Positions 18,800 through 27,473 of a DNA stretch of 64,000 nucleotides are shown piece by piece; positions within the stretch are counted from its first letter, which is position 1; the number at the start of each line of letters is the position of its first letter. Below the pieces are notes generated by a model, which searched no databases, was not told the DNA's origin, and saw only the letters and a list, made by a program, of their open reading frames with translations. A program made the translations under genes and the position numbers. Origin of the DNA: Corynebacterium lubricantis DSM 45231 (GTDB lineage: Bacteria; Actinomycetota; Actinomycetes; Mycobacteriales; Mycobacteriaceae); assembly GCF_000379425.1 (NCBI RefSeq), contig NZ_KB902186.1, positions 1 to 64,000 on the forward strand, read 5' to 3'.

Positions 18800-20053
18800 G
18801 TGACCAATGAAGTAGTCGAACTGCAGCCGGGGCTTGAGCATGCAGTTGTAACTGTCACCGGGCCGGACCGCCCGGGCGTATCAGCCGCGACATTCCGCGT
18901 GCTTTCTAGCCACAGCGTTCAGCTTCTTGATGTCGAGCAAGCTAACTTTCGTGGCAATCTTTACCTGGCAGCCTTCATTGGTGTCAACGCAGCGAAGACG
19001 GACGAAGTTCGTGAGGGCTTGTCGGAAACTCTCAAGGGTTACGGCCAGCGCGTCACCGTCGAAGTCGGCTCCGAGGTTGCCATCAAGAGTTGTCCACGTT
19101 CTACCCACGTTGTGGTGATGCTGGGTAATCCAGTCACAGCGGAGCACGTTTCCGAAGTCGGCCGCACTGTAGCCAACTATGATGCCAACATTGACCGCAT
19201 CCGCGGTATTGCCGACTACCCAGTCACGGGCCTCGAGCTCTACCTCACCATCCCAGAGTCTGCTCACGAGCACGGCAAAGCAATCCGTGAGGCGTTGGCG
19301 GAGCTCGCACCTCGCCTGGGCATCGATCTCGCCATTGAAGAAGCGGGTCTTGCTCGTCGTGCGAAGCGCCTGGTGTGCTTCGACTGCGATTCCACCCTGA
19401 TTACCGGTGAAGTCATTGAAATGCTCGCCGCACATGCTGGCAAAGAAGCAGAGGTTGCCGAAGTAACAGAGCGCGCGATGCGCGGTGAGCTCGATTTCGA
19501 GGAATCCCTGCGCGAGCGTGTGAAGACTCTTGCTGGGCTGGACGCCTCGGTCATCGATGCTGTTGCTGCGGACATCGAGCTGACCCCGGGTGCGCGTACC
19601 ACCATTCGTACGCTCAAGAAGATGGGGTATAGCACCGCGGTCGTCTCCGGTGGGTTCATCCAGGTGCTCGCGGATCTCGCTGAGGATCTTGAACTGGACT
19701 ACGTGCGGGCGAACACCCTTGAAATCGTCGATGGCAAGCTGACGGGCAACGTGATTGGCAAGGTCGTCGATCGGAAAGCTAAGGCGGAGTTCCTCGCGGA
19801 ATTCGCGGCTGATTCGGGCCTCGAGATGGCACAAACTGTCGCCGTGGGCGACGGTGCGAATGACATCGATATGCTCTCGGCAGCCGGCCTTGGTATCGCT
19901 TTTAATGCCAAGCCAGCGTTGAAGGAAGTTGCTGATACTTCGGTGACCACACCATTTTTGGACACTGTGCTTCACATCATGGGTATTCCTCGGAGTGAGA
20001 TTGATTCCTCCGATCTGGAGGAAGGCACTTATCGACGAGTACCGTTGCAATAA
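18800..20053 (+). CDS. serB: Phosphoserine phosphatase with N-terminal ACT domains
   Basis: Catalyses the last step of serine synthesis, phosphoserine to serine. About 417 residues: an N-terminal ACT-type regulatory region (AVVTVTGPDRPGVSAATF near residue 15, a second repeat around 95-170) and a C-terminal HAD phosphatase domain. The HAD motifs are complete: FDCDSTLI (nucleophile Asp, about residue 197), VVSGGFIQV (motif II), the Lys in VDRKAKAEF (motif III) and VGDGANDIDML (motif IV). Start is a GTG at 18800. The stop overlaps the next ATG by one base (TAATG), implying coupling. The ctaD-serB order is conserved in C. glutamicum. Confidence 0.94.
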   Translation: MTNEVVELQPGLEHAVVTVTGPDRPGVSAATFRVLSSHSVQLLDVEQANFRGNLYLAAFIGVNAAKTDEVREGLSETLKGYGQRVTVEVGSEVAIKSCPRSTHVVVMLGNPVTAEHVSEVGRTVANYDANIDRIRGIADYPVTGLELYLTIPESAHEHGKAIREALAELAPRLGIDLAIEEAGLARRAKRLVCFDCDSTLITGEVIEMLAAHAGKEAEVAEVTERAMRGELDFEESLRERVKTLAGLDASVIDAVAADIELTPGARTTIRTLKKMGYSTAVVSGGFIQVLADLAEDLELDYVRANTLEIVDGKLTGNVIGKVVDRKAKAEFLAEFAADSGLEMAQTVAVGDGANDIDMLSAAGLGIAFNAKPALKEVADTSVTTPFLDTVLHIMGIPRSEIDSSDLEEGTYRRVPLQ

Positions 20054-20799
20054 TGCAGTCTGATCTCATTGCTAAGGCACACGATTTCCTCGCGACAAGT
20101 GTTTCCAACGACCGACGAGAGCACAGCGAAAACCCCGACGACCCGGCCACAGTGCAGGCAATGCAGATTGCTTTGTACATCCCGAAGTCGGAGCAACCCG
20201 CCCGCAATGATTTACTCGTCGCCACCGCCCAGGCGGTGGTGGGGGTGTGTCTGGCTCCGGAGGCGATCAGCGATGAGATCTGGCATTCCCACCTAGAGCA
20301 ATGGTATGGACACTTGATTAGAAAGGTCGCCCGGCGGGGTCGGAACAAAGCCTGGGACGACGTGCAGGCCCTCGCTGGTGTCACAACCAGTTTTGGTAGC
20401 GCTCGAGTGCGTGCCTTCATTCCTTCTGCCGTGAGCGAAGTACCGGCAGAAATTAAGAAGTTGCAGATCCAGGGCACTGATGTGCACGAAGGTGGCGAGG
20501 CGCATTTCCATCCTGAGCTGCCGACCATTGCAGTAGATGCCTCACTGCAGATGACAGCCGGCAAGGCTGCAGCCCAGGTGGGCCACGCGAGTATGCTCTT
20601 TGCGGCCTCCCTTCCTACGGATCAAGCGGTGGCGTGGGCTCAGGCAGGGTTCCCACTCAATGTGGTGGAAATGCAGGGCGAAGATTACCACAATTTCATT
20701 TCCCACGAGGATGCTGTATTGGTGCGCGATGCTGGCTTTACCGAAGTCGCGCCCGATTCGATAACAGTTGCCGCTCGCCCCGGAACACTAACGGCATAG
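20053..20799 (+). CDS. PTH2-family peptidyl-tRNA hydrolase-like protein
   Basis: A 248-residue protein whose C-terminal about 110 residues resemble PTH2 peptidyl-tRNA hydrolase: LQMTAGKAAAQVGHASMLF contains the family's Lys-x3-Gln-x-x-His pattern, and EDAVLVRDAGFTEVAPDS matches its C-terminal part. The N-terminal half is a corynebacterial extension of unknown role. PTH2 enzymes cleave peptidyl-tRNA and are rarer in bacteria than the Pth1 type, so this may be a second hydrolase or have drifted. It is translationally coupled to serB and convergent with the frameshifted gene 3 bp beyond its stop. Confidence 0.75.
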   Translation: MQSDLIAKAHDFLATSVSNDRREHSENPDDPATVQAMQIALYIPKSEQPARNDLLVATAQAVVGVCLAPEAISDEIWHSHLEQWYGHLIRKVARRGRNKAWDDVQALAGVTTSFGSARVRAFIPSAVSEVPAEIKKLQIQGTDVHEGGEAHFHPELPTIAVDASLQMTAGKAAAQVGHASMLFAASLPTDQAVAWAQAGFPLNVVEMQGEDYHNFISHEDAVLVRDAGFTEVAPDSITVAARPGTLTA

Positions 20800-20802
20800 G
20801 CC

Positions 20803-21574
20803 CTATTCTTGGGGCTTAGCGCCAAAAATCTTGGAGATCCACGAATTGTGGGCCTTTACTGGTGTGGGCTCCAGCTCTGCAGAAAGAAAAGGCAATGCCC
20901 GATCTTCGAGAAGCCGCATCAAATAAGGGATGAATTCGGGATCAGCAACCAGCTCATAATAATCCAGGGAAGCTATGCGGTTCGACGCGGGAATCGAATA
21001 CTCGAAATGCCCCAACCTGTGTGCCGTGCCTTGGCGGTGTTGACTTCACCCACAGCCCAGCCTTTTCTCGCCGAAAGCCGGCTGGTTCGACAACGTGGGC
21101 AATGGAAGACGCAAGTTCGTTTTGCGCCTGGCCACGGACGGTCTTGAGCTCAGGCATAGAGACACGGAGCCTGCGTGCCCGCTCGGCGAGGACCTCTGGA
21201 TCCTCCATCCCTCTGTTGATTCGCCAATTGAATTCGCTGGGCGGGCTGGCCTGGTCCAGAATCCTTTGATCTGTATTCTTTCCCGCGGCAATGATGCGGC
21301 GCAACGTTTCCAGGCTCAGCGTCACTGGACCGACTTCGAGATGGTAGCCCACACCGCGGGTGGATAAAGATTCGACAAGTTGCAGTAGACGCTGCGAGGT
21401 TCCGGCGTACCACTCATCATTAAACAACTGGGTGGTGAACACAGGCTCACGTGCTAAGGCTCGGTCGTACAAATCGGCAATGGTTACATCCGTGAAGCGA
21501 TGGAGCTCACGCAATGTTTGGGAATCTAGCGATGAGGGTGTGACGAATACGTCGAGGTAGACAGAGTCGTTCAT
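20803..21574 (-). pseudogene. Conserved hypothetical gene with an apparent frameshift
   Basis: Two overlapping minus-strand frames join into one protein of about 256 residues. The first (from ATG 21574, GGAG 6 nt upstream) encodes MNDSVYLDVFVTP... to ...STPPRHGTQVG. The second continues as HFEYSIPASNRIASLDYYEL... to the stop at 20803. Dropping one base from the C4 tract at 21010-21013 (G4 on the coding strand) fuses them smoothly. The product has no motif I recognise; it is charged and soluble-looking. It lies where C. glutamicum also carries a conserved unknown gene between the PTH2 gene and dinG/pncB. Either a true frameshift or a sequencing error. Confidence 0.65.
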
Positions 21575-21652
21575 ACGCACTCCAATCGCGGGCCCGAGTT
21601 GGCCGATGGATTGAGTCCCAGTGTAGTCCCAGGCAAGAGGAGAAACTTCCCC

Positions 21653-22399
21653 TTAGCCGTCCAAACTGTGGGCAATATCCTCGAGGAGATCAACATTGAG
21701 AATGCGCACCCACTCGCGACCGGAGTCGATGATCTCCTTCTTCTTCAGGCCCGACATTGCGCGAGAGGCAGATTCCACAGTGGTGCCTGCCATTCCGGCG
21801 ATGTCTTCGCGGCGTACTTTCACCTGAATCAGGTGGCTTCCGTCTGACATGTGCTGACCCATTTTTTCGTCGAGACGCAACAACACGGCAGCGACGCGCT
21901 GCTCGACGGTGCGGGAGACGTGTGCGACCTCGCGATCATTGGCTTCCGTCAGCCGGGCCTGCTGCAGCTGCAACAAGGCCACACCAACCGAAGGCCAGCG
22001 CTCGAGTACTTCCGCCAACGCGGTGTGCTCGAGGTAGAGGGCACAGGTGGTTTCCATCGCCCAGGCGGAACTTTCCGCGGTGGCCACATGCGAGGAGATC
22101 GGCCCAACGATGTCACCAGGTGCGGCGATATCGATGGTGATGTTGCGCCCATCGGCGGTGTCGCGGGACATGCGGACGCGACCATGGACAATCAGATAGC
22201 TGCCTTCGGATTCCTCGCCGGCGAAGACAATCGGTTCGTCAGCGCCCCACGCCCAAGCGGAGACGTAGGTATCCAACAAGAGGTGATCATCGTGGGTTAA
22301 GTGCTTGGTCAGGGGATTGCGGGCAAGCGCATTAAGCCGCACGTCAAGCCCGCATTCATGCGGTTGGGCGCAGCTGGAACGAACCGGGTTACGAGCCAT
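21653..22399 (-). CDS. Crp/Fnr-family transcriptional regulator
   Basis: A 248-residue regulator with an N-terminal cyclic-nucleotide-binding-like beta barrel (VFAGEESEGSYLIVHGRVRM near residues 58-77; IAAPGDIVGPIS near 90-101), a dimerisation helix and a C-terminal winged helix (VRREDIAGMAGTTVESASRAMSGLKK, about residues 194-219). Two Cys lie near the start (SCAQPHECGL), recalling FNR but without its four-Cys cluster, so oxygen sensing is not established. It follows dinG in the same direction after 24 bp and may be cotranscribed. A TAGTGT lies 6 nt before the ATG. Distinct from the global regulator GlxR. Confidence 0.85.
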   Translation of the reverse strand: MARNPVRSSCAQPHECGLDVRLNALARNPLTKHLTHDDHLLLDTYVSAWAWGADEPIVFAGEESEGSYLIVHGRVRMSRDTADGRNITIDIAAPGDIVGPISSHVATAESSAWAMETTCALYLEHTALAEVLERWPSVGVALLQLQQARLTEANDREVAHVSRTVEQRVAAVLLRLDEKMGQHMSDGSHLIQVKVRREDIAGMAGTTVESASRAMSGLKKKEIIDSGREWVRILNVDLLEDIAHSLDG

Positions 22400-22423
22400 G
22401 ATTTAACACTATCTCAATCGTAT

Positions 22424-24406
22424 TTATTTAGGTACGGGGGCAACTAATCGTCGTAAAGCGCCTCGCACGACGTCGGGATCTGAGGTCGACCAGAAATCGG
22501 GCAGGCTCTTGCGCAGGAAACTGCCGTAGCGCTTCGTCTCCAAACGTGGGTCGAGCACGGCCACGACGCCGCGGTCATCGACGCTGCGCAGCAATCGGCC
22601 CGCGCCCTGCGCCATGAGCAGCGCGGCATGCGTCGCGGAGACCTCCATAAATCCCGAACGGCCGGCGGCATCGGCGGCCTTGGCGCGCGCCTGCTGCAGC
22701 GGATCGTCGGGACGGGGGAAGGGAATCCGGTCGATGATCACGAGCGAGAGGGAACGCCCCGGCACGTCGACACCCTGCCACAGCGTCAGAGTGCCGAAGA
22801 GGCAGACATTCTCGCTCGCAGAGAACTTATCGACGAGTGCCCCCGTGGAATCTTCTCCTTGGACCAAAATATCGAAGGGAAGGCGCTTCTGCATCGCCTC
22901 CGCAGCCTGCTGGGCAGCGCGTTTCGACGAGAAAAGCCCGAGCGTGCGACCCCCGGCGGCCGTGATGAGACCGGCGATCTCGTCAAGCGTCTCCTCGGCA
23001 AGACCGTCGCGACCGGGCTGGGGGAGGTGCTTCGCCGTGTATAAAATTCCTGATTTGCGGGGATCGAACGGGGTGCCCGCGTCGAGGGAATCCCAGGTGC
23101 CATCGGGCAGCCCCCAACTTGCGGCCATAGCGTTGAAATTGCCACCGACGTTCAACGTCGCCGAGGTGAGAACAACAGTCTGTTCGCCGAAGAGTTTTTC
23201 GCGGAGCAACCCGGACACGGACAGGGGAGCCACGGCCACGGTGTCGCCGAAGCGTTTGGAGCGCTCGAGCCAGACCACGTCGTCATAGTCGGCAGGGTTG
23301 TCCTCGTCGAAGACCTCGAGGATGCGCACGATGGCGTCGTGTTGGTCTTGGATGTGATTTTTTAAGTTCTCGCGCTCGGCGAAGCGTTCGGGATCGTTGG
23401 CGGATTCGCCGTCCGGGGCCTTGGAAATGGCCTCCCGTGTTTTCCAGAGAGCGTCACGCACACCGACGAAAGCGCCGCGGGCTGAATCGGAAATGTTTTC
23501 CCAGCGTCCCGGTTCTTCCAGATCGACAGTCGCGGTGAAGTCGTCGATTACCTTTTCCAGGTCGTCTTTCTCTCGTGTCGCGTTGAGCTTGCCGGCGCGA
23601 CGAGCAGACATGCTGAGCGCGCGGGCGGAGATCTCCGAGGTGGCCACCGAGGTGATTCTGCCGTCGAGCTCGTGGGCCTCGTCGACGATCACGACGTCGT
23701 GCTCGGGAAGAATATCCACATCAGCCAGCGCATCGATGGCCAACAGCGCGTGGTTGGTGACCACGATATCGACGTCTTTCGTGCGCGCCTTCGCCAGCTC
23801 GGCGAAGCACTCCGCGCCGTGCGGGCAGCGGGTGGCGCCCAGGCACTCGGCGGAGGTAACAGAGACCTGGCGCCAGGCCATGTCGGGCACACCGGGTTCA
23901 AGGTCGTCGCGGTCGCCGGTTTCGGTTTCCTGCGCCCAATCGTGCACGCGAGCAACTTGTTTACCCATCCATGAGGTTTGCGAGGTGCTCTCATCGTCGA
24001 AAAGCGCTTCTGGTGGCTCATCTGGGACGGCGAGCTTGTGCAGGCAGACGTAATTTGAGCGGCCCTTCTGGATCGCGAAGGTGGGCCTTTTCTCCATCAG
24101 GGGCTCGAGCGCATCGGCGAGACGGGGGAGGTCTCGCTCGACGAGCTGGCGCTGCAGCGCGATGGTGGCGGTGGAGACAATGACGGTGGTGTCGCTGGCC
24201 TGGGCGTGACGAATCGCCGGCACGAGGTAGGCCAAGGACTTACCCGTGCCCGTGCCTGCTTGGACGGCGAGGTGGCGCTCGGAATCGAGCGCGGAGGTGA
24301 CAGCTTTTGCCATGGCGACCTGGCCAGGGCGCTCGGCGCCCCCAAGCGCTGCGACGGCGGCGCTGAGCAGGTCGGTGGTTGTTTGGTTTAAAGGCTGGTC
24401 ACTCAC
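22424..24406 (-). CDS. dinG: DinG-family ATP-dependent DNA helicase
   Basis: A 660-residue superfamily 2 5'-3' helicase related to XPD. Walker A is in AVQAGTGTGKSLAYLVP (about residues 48-64) and the DEAH box in VVIVDEAHELD. Between them are the four Cys expected for a 4Fe-4S cluster (YVCLHK, then CLGATRCPHGAEC). C-terminal helicase motifs include LTLWQGVDVPG and QGAGRLLRS. It starts with GTG 12 bp after pncB, so it is probably expressed with it; TAGACT lies 8 nt upstream of the start. The dinG-pncB pair matches Rv1329c-Rv1330c of Mycobacterium. Confidence 0.93.
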   Translation of the reverse strand: MSDQPLNQTTTDLLSAAVAALGGAERPGQVAMAKAVTSALDSERHLAVQAGTGTGKSLAYLVPAIRHAQASDTTVIVSTATIALQRQLVERDLPRLADALEPLMEKRPTFAIQKGRSNYVCLHKLAVPDEPPEALFDDESTSQTSWMGKQVARVHDWAQETETGDRDDLEPGVPDMAWRQVSVTSAECLGATRCPHGAECFAELAKARTKDVDIVVTNHALLAIDALADVDILPEHDVVIVDEAHELDGRITSVATSEISARALSMSARRAGKLNATREKDDLEKVIDDFTATVDLEEPGRWENISDSARGAFVGVRDALWKTREAISKAPDGESANDPERFAERENLKNHIQDQHDAIVRILEVFDEDNPADYDDVVWLERSKRFGDTVAVAPLSVSGLLREKLFGEQTVVLTSATLNVGGNFNAMAASWGLPDGTWDSLDAGTPFDPRKSGILYTAKHLPQPGRDGLAEETLDEIAGLITAAGGRTLGLFSSKRAAQQAAEAMQKRLPFDILVQGEDSTGALVDKFSASENVCLFGTLTLWQGVDVPGRSLSLVIIDRIPFPRPDDPLQQARAKAADAAGRSGFMEVSATHAALLMAQGAGRLLRSVDDRGVVAVLDPRLETKRYGSFLRKSLPDFWSTSDPDVVRGALRRLVAPVPK

Positions 24407-24417
24407 AACGAAAGAGT

Positions 24418-25758
24418 CTAGCGACTATCGTCTTCCGGGAAGCCCACCAGCCGGGTCGGAATAGCGGGTTCGTCGCGCGAGAGAGCCAAGCCCTCCCACG
24501 GCAACGTGTGGATTTGTTCCGCGAGGTAGTCGCGAGATTCCTCCAGGGTCGGCTGTTGCTCGATTTCACCCGCACGGACCAGGGGAACGACCAGCTGGCG
24601 ACAGGTTAACCCAGCCTTCTCCGGTTCCGGATGATCAGCGGGGGTGACAACTTCTTCTACTGCAACACCGGTATTCCGATAAGCGCGCACTGCGGTCTTG
24701 GTGCCACCCATCATCGTCTTGCCACGGGAGCGTTTCGCCACAGGATGGCCGTCCACCTCGACTAGCTTGTACACCATGCCCGCGGTGGGGGCGCCGGAAC
24801 CGGTGACCACGGAAGTGCCCACACCGTAGACATCAACAGGATCGCCACGCAGACCCGCGATGGCGAATTCGTCGAGGTCGGAGGAGACAACGATCTTCGT
24901 GTTATAGGCACCCAGTTCGTCGAGCTGTCGGCGGACGCGACGGGTAACCGCCCCGAGATCTCCAGAGTCGATGCGCACGCCTCCGAGCTCGGTGCCGGCG
25001 ACCTCGATAGCGTTGGCTACTCCCTGAGTGATGTCGTAAGTATCCACGAGCAAGGTGGTGTCCACGCCGAGGGACTCGATTTGAGAGCGGAAGGCTTCCT
25101 TCTCGTTGGCGGAGCCATCCTCGTTGATGTGCAACAGCGTCCAGGCGTGAGCCGATGTGCCCGAGGCGGGAACACCGTAACGGTATTCTGCTTCCATATT
25201 GGAGGTCGCTTCGAATCCCGCGAGGTAAGCTGCGCGGGCAGCAGTAACGGCTGCGTATTCGTGGGTGCGGCGCGAACCCATCTCAATGATCGGGCGGCCG
25301 TCGGCGGCAGTAACCATGCGCGATGCTGCCGAGGCGATAGCGGAATCCGCATTCATGATAGACAGGACCACTGTCTCGAGGACGACACATTCGGCGAAAG
25401 TGCCGCGCAACGTCAGAATCGGGGAGTAAGGGAAGTAGAGCTCACCTTCGCGGTACCCATCGATATCACCGGAGAACTTGTAATTGCGCAAGTACTCAAT
25501 GGTGCCCTCGTCGAGGAAGTCGAGGGTGGCTAACTGTTCCTCGGTAAAACGAAAATCCCTAATCGCGCGGAGTACGCGTGCCGTGCCGGCGACGACGCCG
25601 TAGCGGCGCTCGTTGGGAAGTTTTCGCGAGAACACTTCAAAGGAAGAGGCACGGTGCGCTGTACCGTCGTGGAGCGCCGCCTCAAGCATTGTTAACTCAT
25701 ATTTATCAGTGAGAAACGATGTTGAGCGTTCTGGACTAGTTGAGGAAGATGCATTCAC
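24418..25758 (-). CDS. pncB: Nicotinate phosphoribosyltransferase
   Basis: Converts nicotinate and PRPP to nicotinate mononucleotide in the Preiss-Handler NAD salvage route. 446 residues, usual length. Conserved stretches are TDKYELTMLEAAL near the N-terminus, IEMGSRRTHEYAA around 158, RIDSGDLGAV around 263-272, VVSSDLDEF around 288 and the phosphate-binding VYGVGTSVVTGSGAP near 308. The nicotinamidase gene pncA, which supplies nicotinate, is 20 kb away in this window. The gene is divergent from clpS, as in mycobacteria, with the small secreted CAP-domain gene between. Confidence 0.95.
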   Translation of the reverse strand: MNASSSTSPERSTSFLTDKYELTMLEAALHDGTAHRASSFEVFSRKLPNERRYGVVAGTARVLRAIRDFRFTEEQLATLDFLDEGTIEYLRNYKFSGDIDGYREGELYFPYSPILTLRGTFAECVVLETVVLSIMNADSAIASAASRMVTAADGRPIIEMGSRRTHEYAAVTAARAAYLAGFEATSNMEAEYRYGVPASGTSAHAWTLLHINEDGSANEKEAFRSQIESLGVDTTLLVDTYDITQGVANAIEVAGTELGGVRIDSGDLGAVTRRVRRQLDELGAYNTKIVVSSDLDEFAIAGLRGDPVDVYGVGTSVVTGSGAPTAGMVYKLVEVDGHPVAKRSRGKTMMGGTKTAVRAYRNTGVAVEEVVTPADHPEPEKAGLTCRQLVVPLVRAGEIEQQPTLEESRDYLAEQIHTLPWEGLALSRDEPAIPTRLVGFPEDDSR

Positions 25759-25845
25759 AGTTTCCCAGCATATCGCAGGGACCTAGGTCACAGCGAGGGT
25801 CAAGCGAGAGTCAGCGAGGGAAATAGTGACGATATTGTGGCAAAG

Positions 25846-26376
25846 CTATTGCGAAAACACCACTGTAATCCACACATTGCCGTGCCCCTGCGCGACACCG
25901 ATGCCGACGTGTTCGTGGCGAGAATCGAGGAAAACTCCAGTATGAGCGTCCGAATAGAGGAAAGCATCGAGCAATGAGCGGCCCGTGGCGCTTTCCACTG
26001 GGAGGTGGTGTTGGACCATCGCTACTGGTTGGTTGAGGTTTTCTTCCACCCCGGTCACCGCGTTGCCTTCAGCGTGCGCCTGGGCGATACGTTGTAGTTC
26101 AAGATCCATCGTGACTGGACCCACCCCAGGCTCCGCAGAACGCAGCACGAGTACAGCATAGAAGAAATCCTGGCGGATCTGTTCGAGGTTTTGACCGTCC
26201 TCGAAGGAGGGGTCCACATATCCGCTATTGCGGTCATCGTCGAGCGGGGCTGAGGGTGTCTGAGAAGTAGACGCAGCAAACACGGTGGCAAGCAACGCGA
26301 TGACGACGCTGAGTGCTGCAGCAGCAGGGCGAAGCATGTCGCGGTAGCGGTTGAGGAGTGCGGCGAGGTCAGACAT
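25846..26376 (-). CDS. Secreted or membrane-anchored CAP-superfamily protein
   Basis: A 176-residue protein with an uncleaved or signal-anchor helix (RPAAAALSVVIALLATVFAAS, split around residues 16-35) and an extracellular CAP/SCP-like domain. The domain shows VLVLRSAEPGVGPVTMDLELQ, AQAHAEGNAV (first His), and the terminal HTGVFLDSRHEHVGIGVAQG with GNVWITVVFSQ, the usual GVG-x-W pattern. Function of bacterial CAP proteins is mostly unknown. AAAGGACACGT precedes the ATG at 26376. It lies between divergent pncB and clpS. Confidence 0.75.
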   Translation of the reverse strand: MSDLAALLNRYRDMLRPAAAALSVVIALLATVFAASTSQTPSAPLDDDRNSGYVDPSFEDGQNLEQIRQDFFYAVLVLRSAEPGVGPVTMDLELQRIAQAHAEGNAVTGVEENLNQPVAMVQHHLPVESATGRSLLDAFLYSDAHTGVFLDSRHEHVGIGVAQGHGNVWITVVFSQ

Positions 26377-26512
26377 ACGTGTCCTTTAAATCGAACTAAT
26401 CGAACAGAATCGTACAGGAGATGTTGAAAGAATTTTCAGCGGGGTTTAAGTAAATCCTAACTTATAGGTTGGTGGCGTACTTACCCACCTGCACTTCGTC
26501 GCTGTCATTGAG

Positions 26513-26526
26513 TATTCTTTATTACA
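26513..26526 (+). promoter_or_regulatory. Leaderless promoter of clpS
   Basis: TATTCT (26513-26518) lies exactly 7 nt before the ATG at 26526, with no Shine-Dalgarno sequence between. This spacing places transcription start at or next to the A of the ATG, a leaderless arrangement common in corynebacteria. Confidence 0.5.
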
Positions 26527-26843
26527 TGAACGGAAATCCACGCATGGGATCCCCTATGGCCACCCCGGACCTCGACGAACAGCTTGAAGTTGACGTCGCC
26601 TCCGCGGAGAACCTGCCGTGGATGTGCATAGTCTGGGATGATCCCGTCAATTTGATGAGCTACGTGTCGTATGTTTTCCAAACCGTCTTGGGATACGACC
26701 GGAAGCGGGCCAACGAACTGATGATGCAGGTCCATACAGAAGGTAAGGCTGTTGTCTCTACCGGCGAGAAGGACAAAGTCGAAGGCGATGTGAAAAAGCT
26801 CCACACCGCCGGCCTCTGGGCCACAATGCAGCAAGCAGGCTAG
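26526..26843 (+). CDS. clpS: ClpS adaptor protein
   Basis: Adaptor of the ClpC(A)P protease that recognises N-degron substrates. About 105 residues; the core ENLPWMCIVWDDPVNLMSYV contains the DDPVN substrate pocket, followed by VFQTVLGY and HTEGKAVVSTGEKDKVEGD. The start at 26526 fits a leaderless transcript; ATGs at 26544 and 26556 are alternatives, and a GTG/TTG-type extension to 26469 would have an odd Ser/Leu-rich N-terminus. It is the first gene of the rightward block that continues with DUF2017, a P1-type peptidase and a rhomboid, in the mycobacterial order. Confidence 0.92.
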   Translation: MNGNPRMGSPMATPDLDEQLEVDVASAENLPWMCIVWDDPVNLMSYVSYVFQTVLGYDRKRANELMMQVHTEGKAVVSTGEKDKVEGDVKKLHTAGLWATMQQAG

Positions 26844-26902
26844 AAAAGCAGCCGCAAAAAAGTAAGACAGACCGAGTAAAGAAACAACGGAGAGGAAGTT
26901 GT

Positions 26903-27439
26903 ATGGAGGCTTGGCGCAGGAAAAAGGGTTTGATGCGAAGCGTCAAATACACCACCAAGTTTGATCCGATGGAGCGCGAGATCCTCGGCGACCTCACCGC
27001 AACGGTGTCAGAGGCATTGATCGGTCGTGCCCAATCCGCACCGAAAGATGAGCTGGCACAGATGATGGATCTTCCCTCGGGGCATAAGGATGCGCCGCAG
27101 GATCCCTCCCTTGCCCGCTTGTTGCCGGACTTCGAGCGCGATGGCGACGAAGAGTACGAAGGCGACAATTCCTTGCTGCGCAGCCTGCACGAGACCGACA
27201 TTATTAAGACCAAACTGCAGAACCTGCAAGTAATTAATACGGCACTCGGCCCCGATGGGGGTGTGGAGGTGTCCCTCGACGAGGCCGAGGCGCGCCAGTT
27301 CCTTGCCGGGCTCAACGATCTGCGCCTGTATGTATCTGCAGATGAGCGCGGCGGCGAGGGCGCGGAGCAAGACCGGCAGAACCTCGTCGAGTGGATGGGT
27401 TATTGCCAAGAGAGTCTGCTCGACGTACTAGCTAACTAA
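26903..27439 (+). CDS. DUF2017 family protein
   Basis: A 178-residue acidic, helical protein of the actinobacterial DUF2017 family, equivalent by position and sequence style to Rv1332 next to clpS. Recognisable elements are FDPMEREILGDL near the start, DPSLARLLPDF in the middle and LNDLRLYVSADE near the C-terminus. No enzymatic motif is visible. AGGAAG lies before the ATG. The constant association with clpS suggests a link to protein turnover, but this is only inferred. Confidence 0.82.
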   Translation: MEAWRRKKGLMRSVKYTTKFDPMEREILGDLTATVSEALIGRAQSAPKDELAQMMDLPSGHKDAPQDPSLARLLPDFERDGDEEYEGDNSLLRSLHETDIIKTKLQNLQVINTALGPDGGVEVSLDEAEARQFLAGLNDLRLYVSADERGGEGAEQDRQNLVEWMGYCQESLLDVLAN

Positions 27440-27473
27440 TCGTCAGAAAAGGCCCGGAAGGGAAGGCACCCAC

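Noticed and set aside
25790..25822. Short direct repeats AGCGAGGGTCA upstream of pncB
   Set aside because: Only three imperfect 10-11-bp units without evident structure or function.
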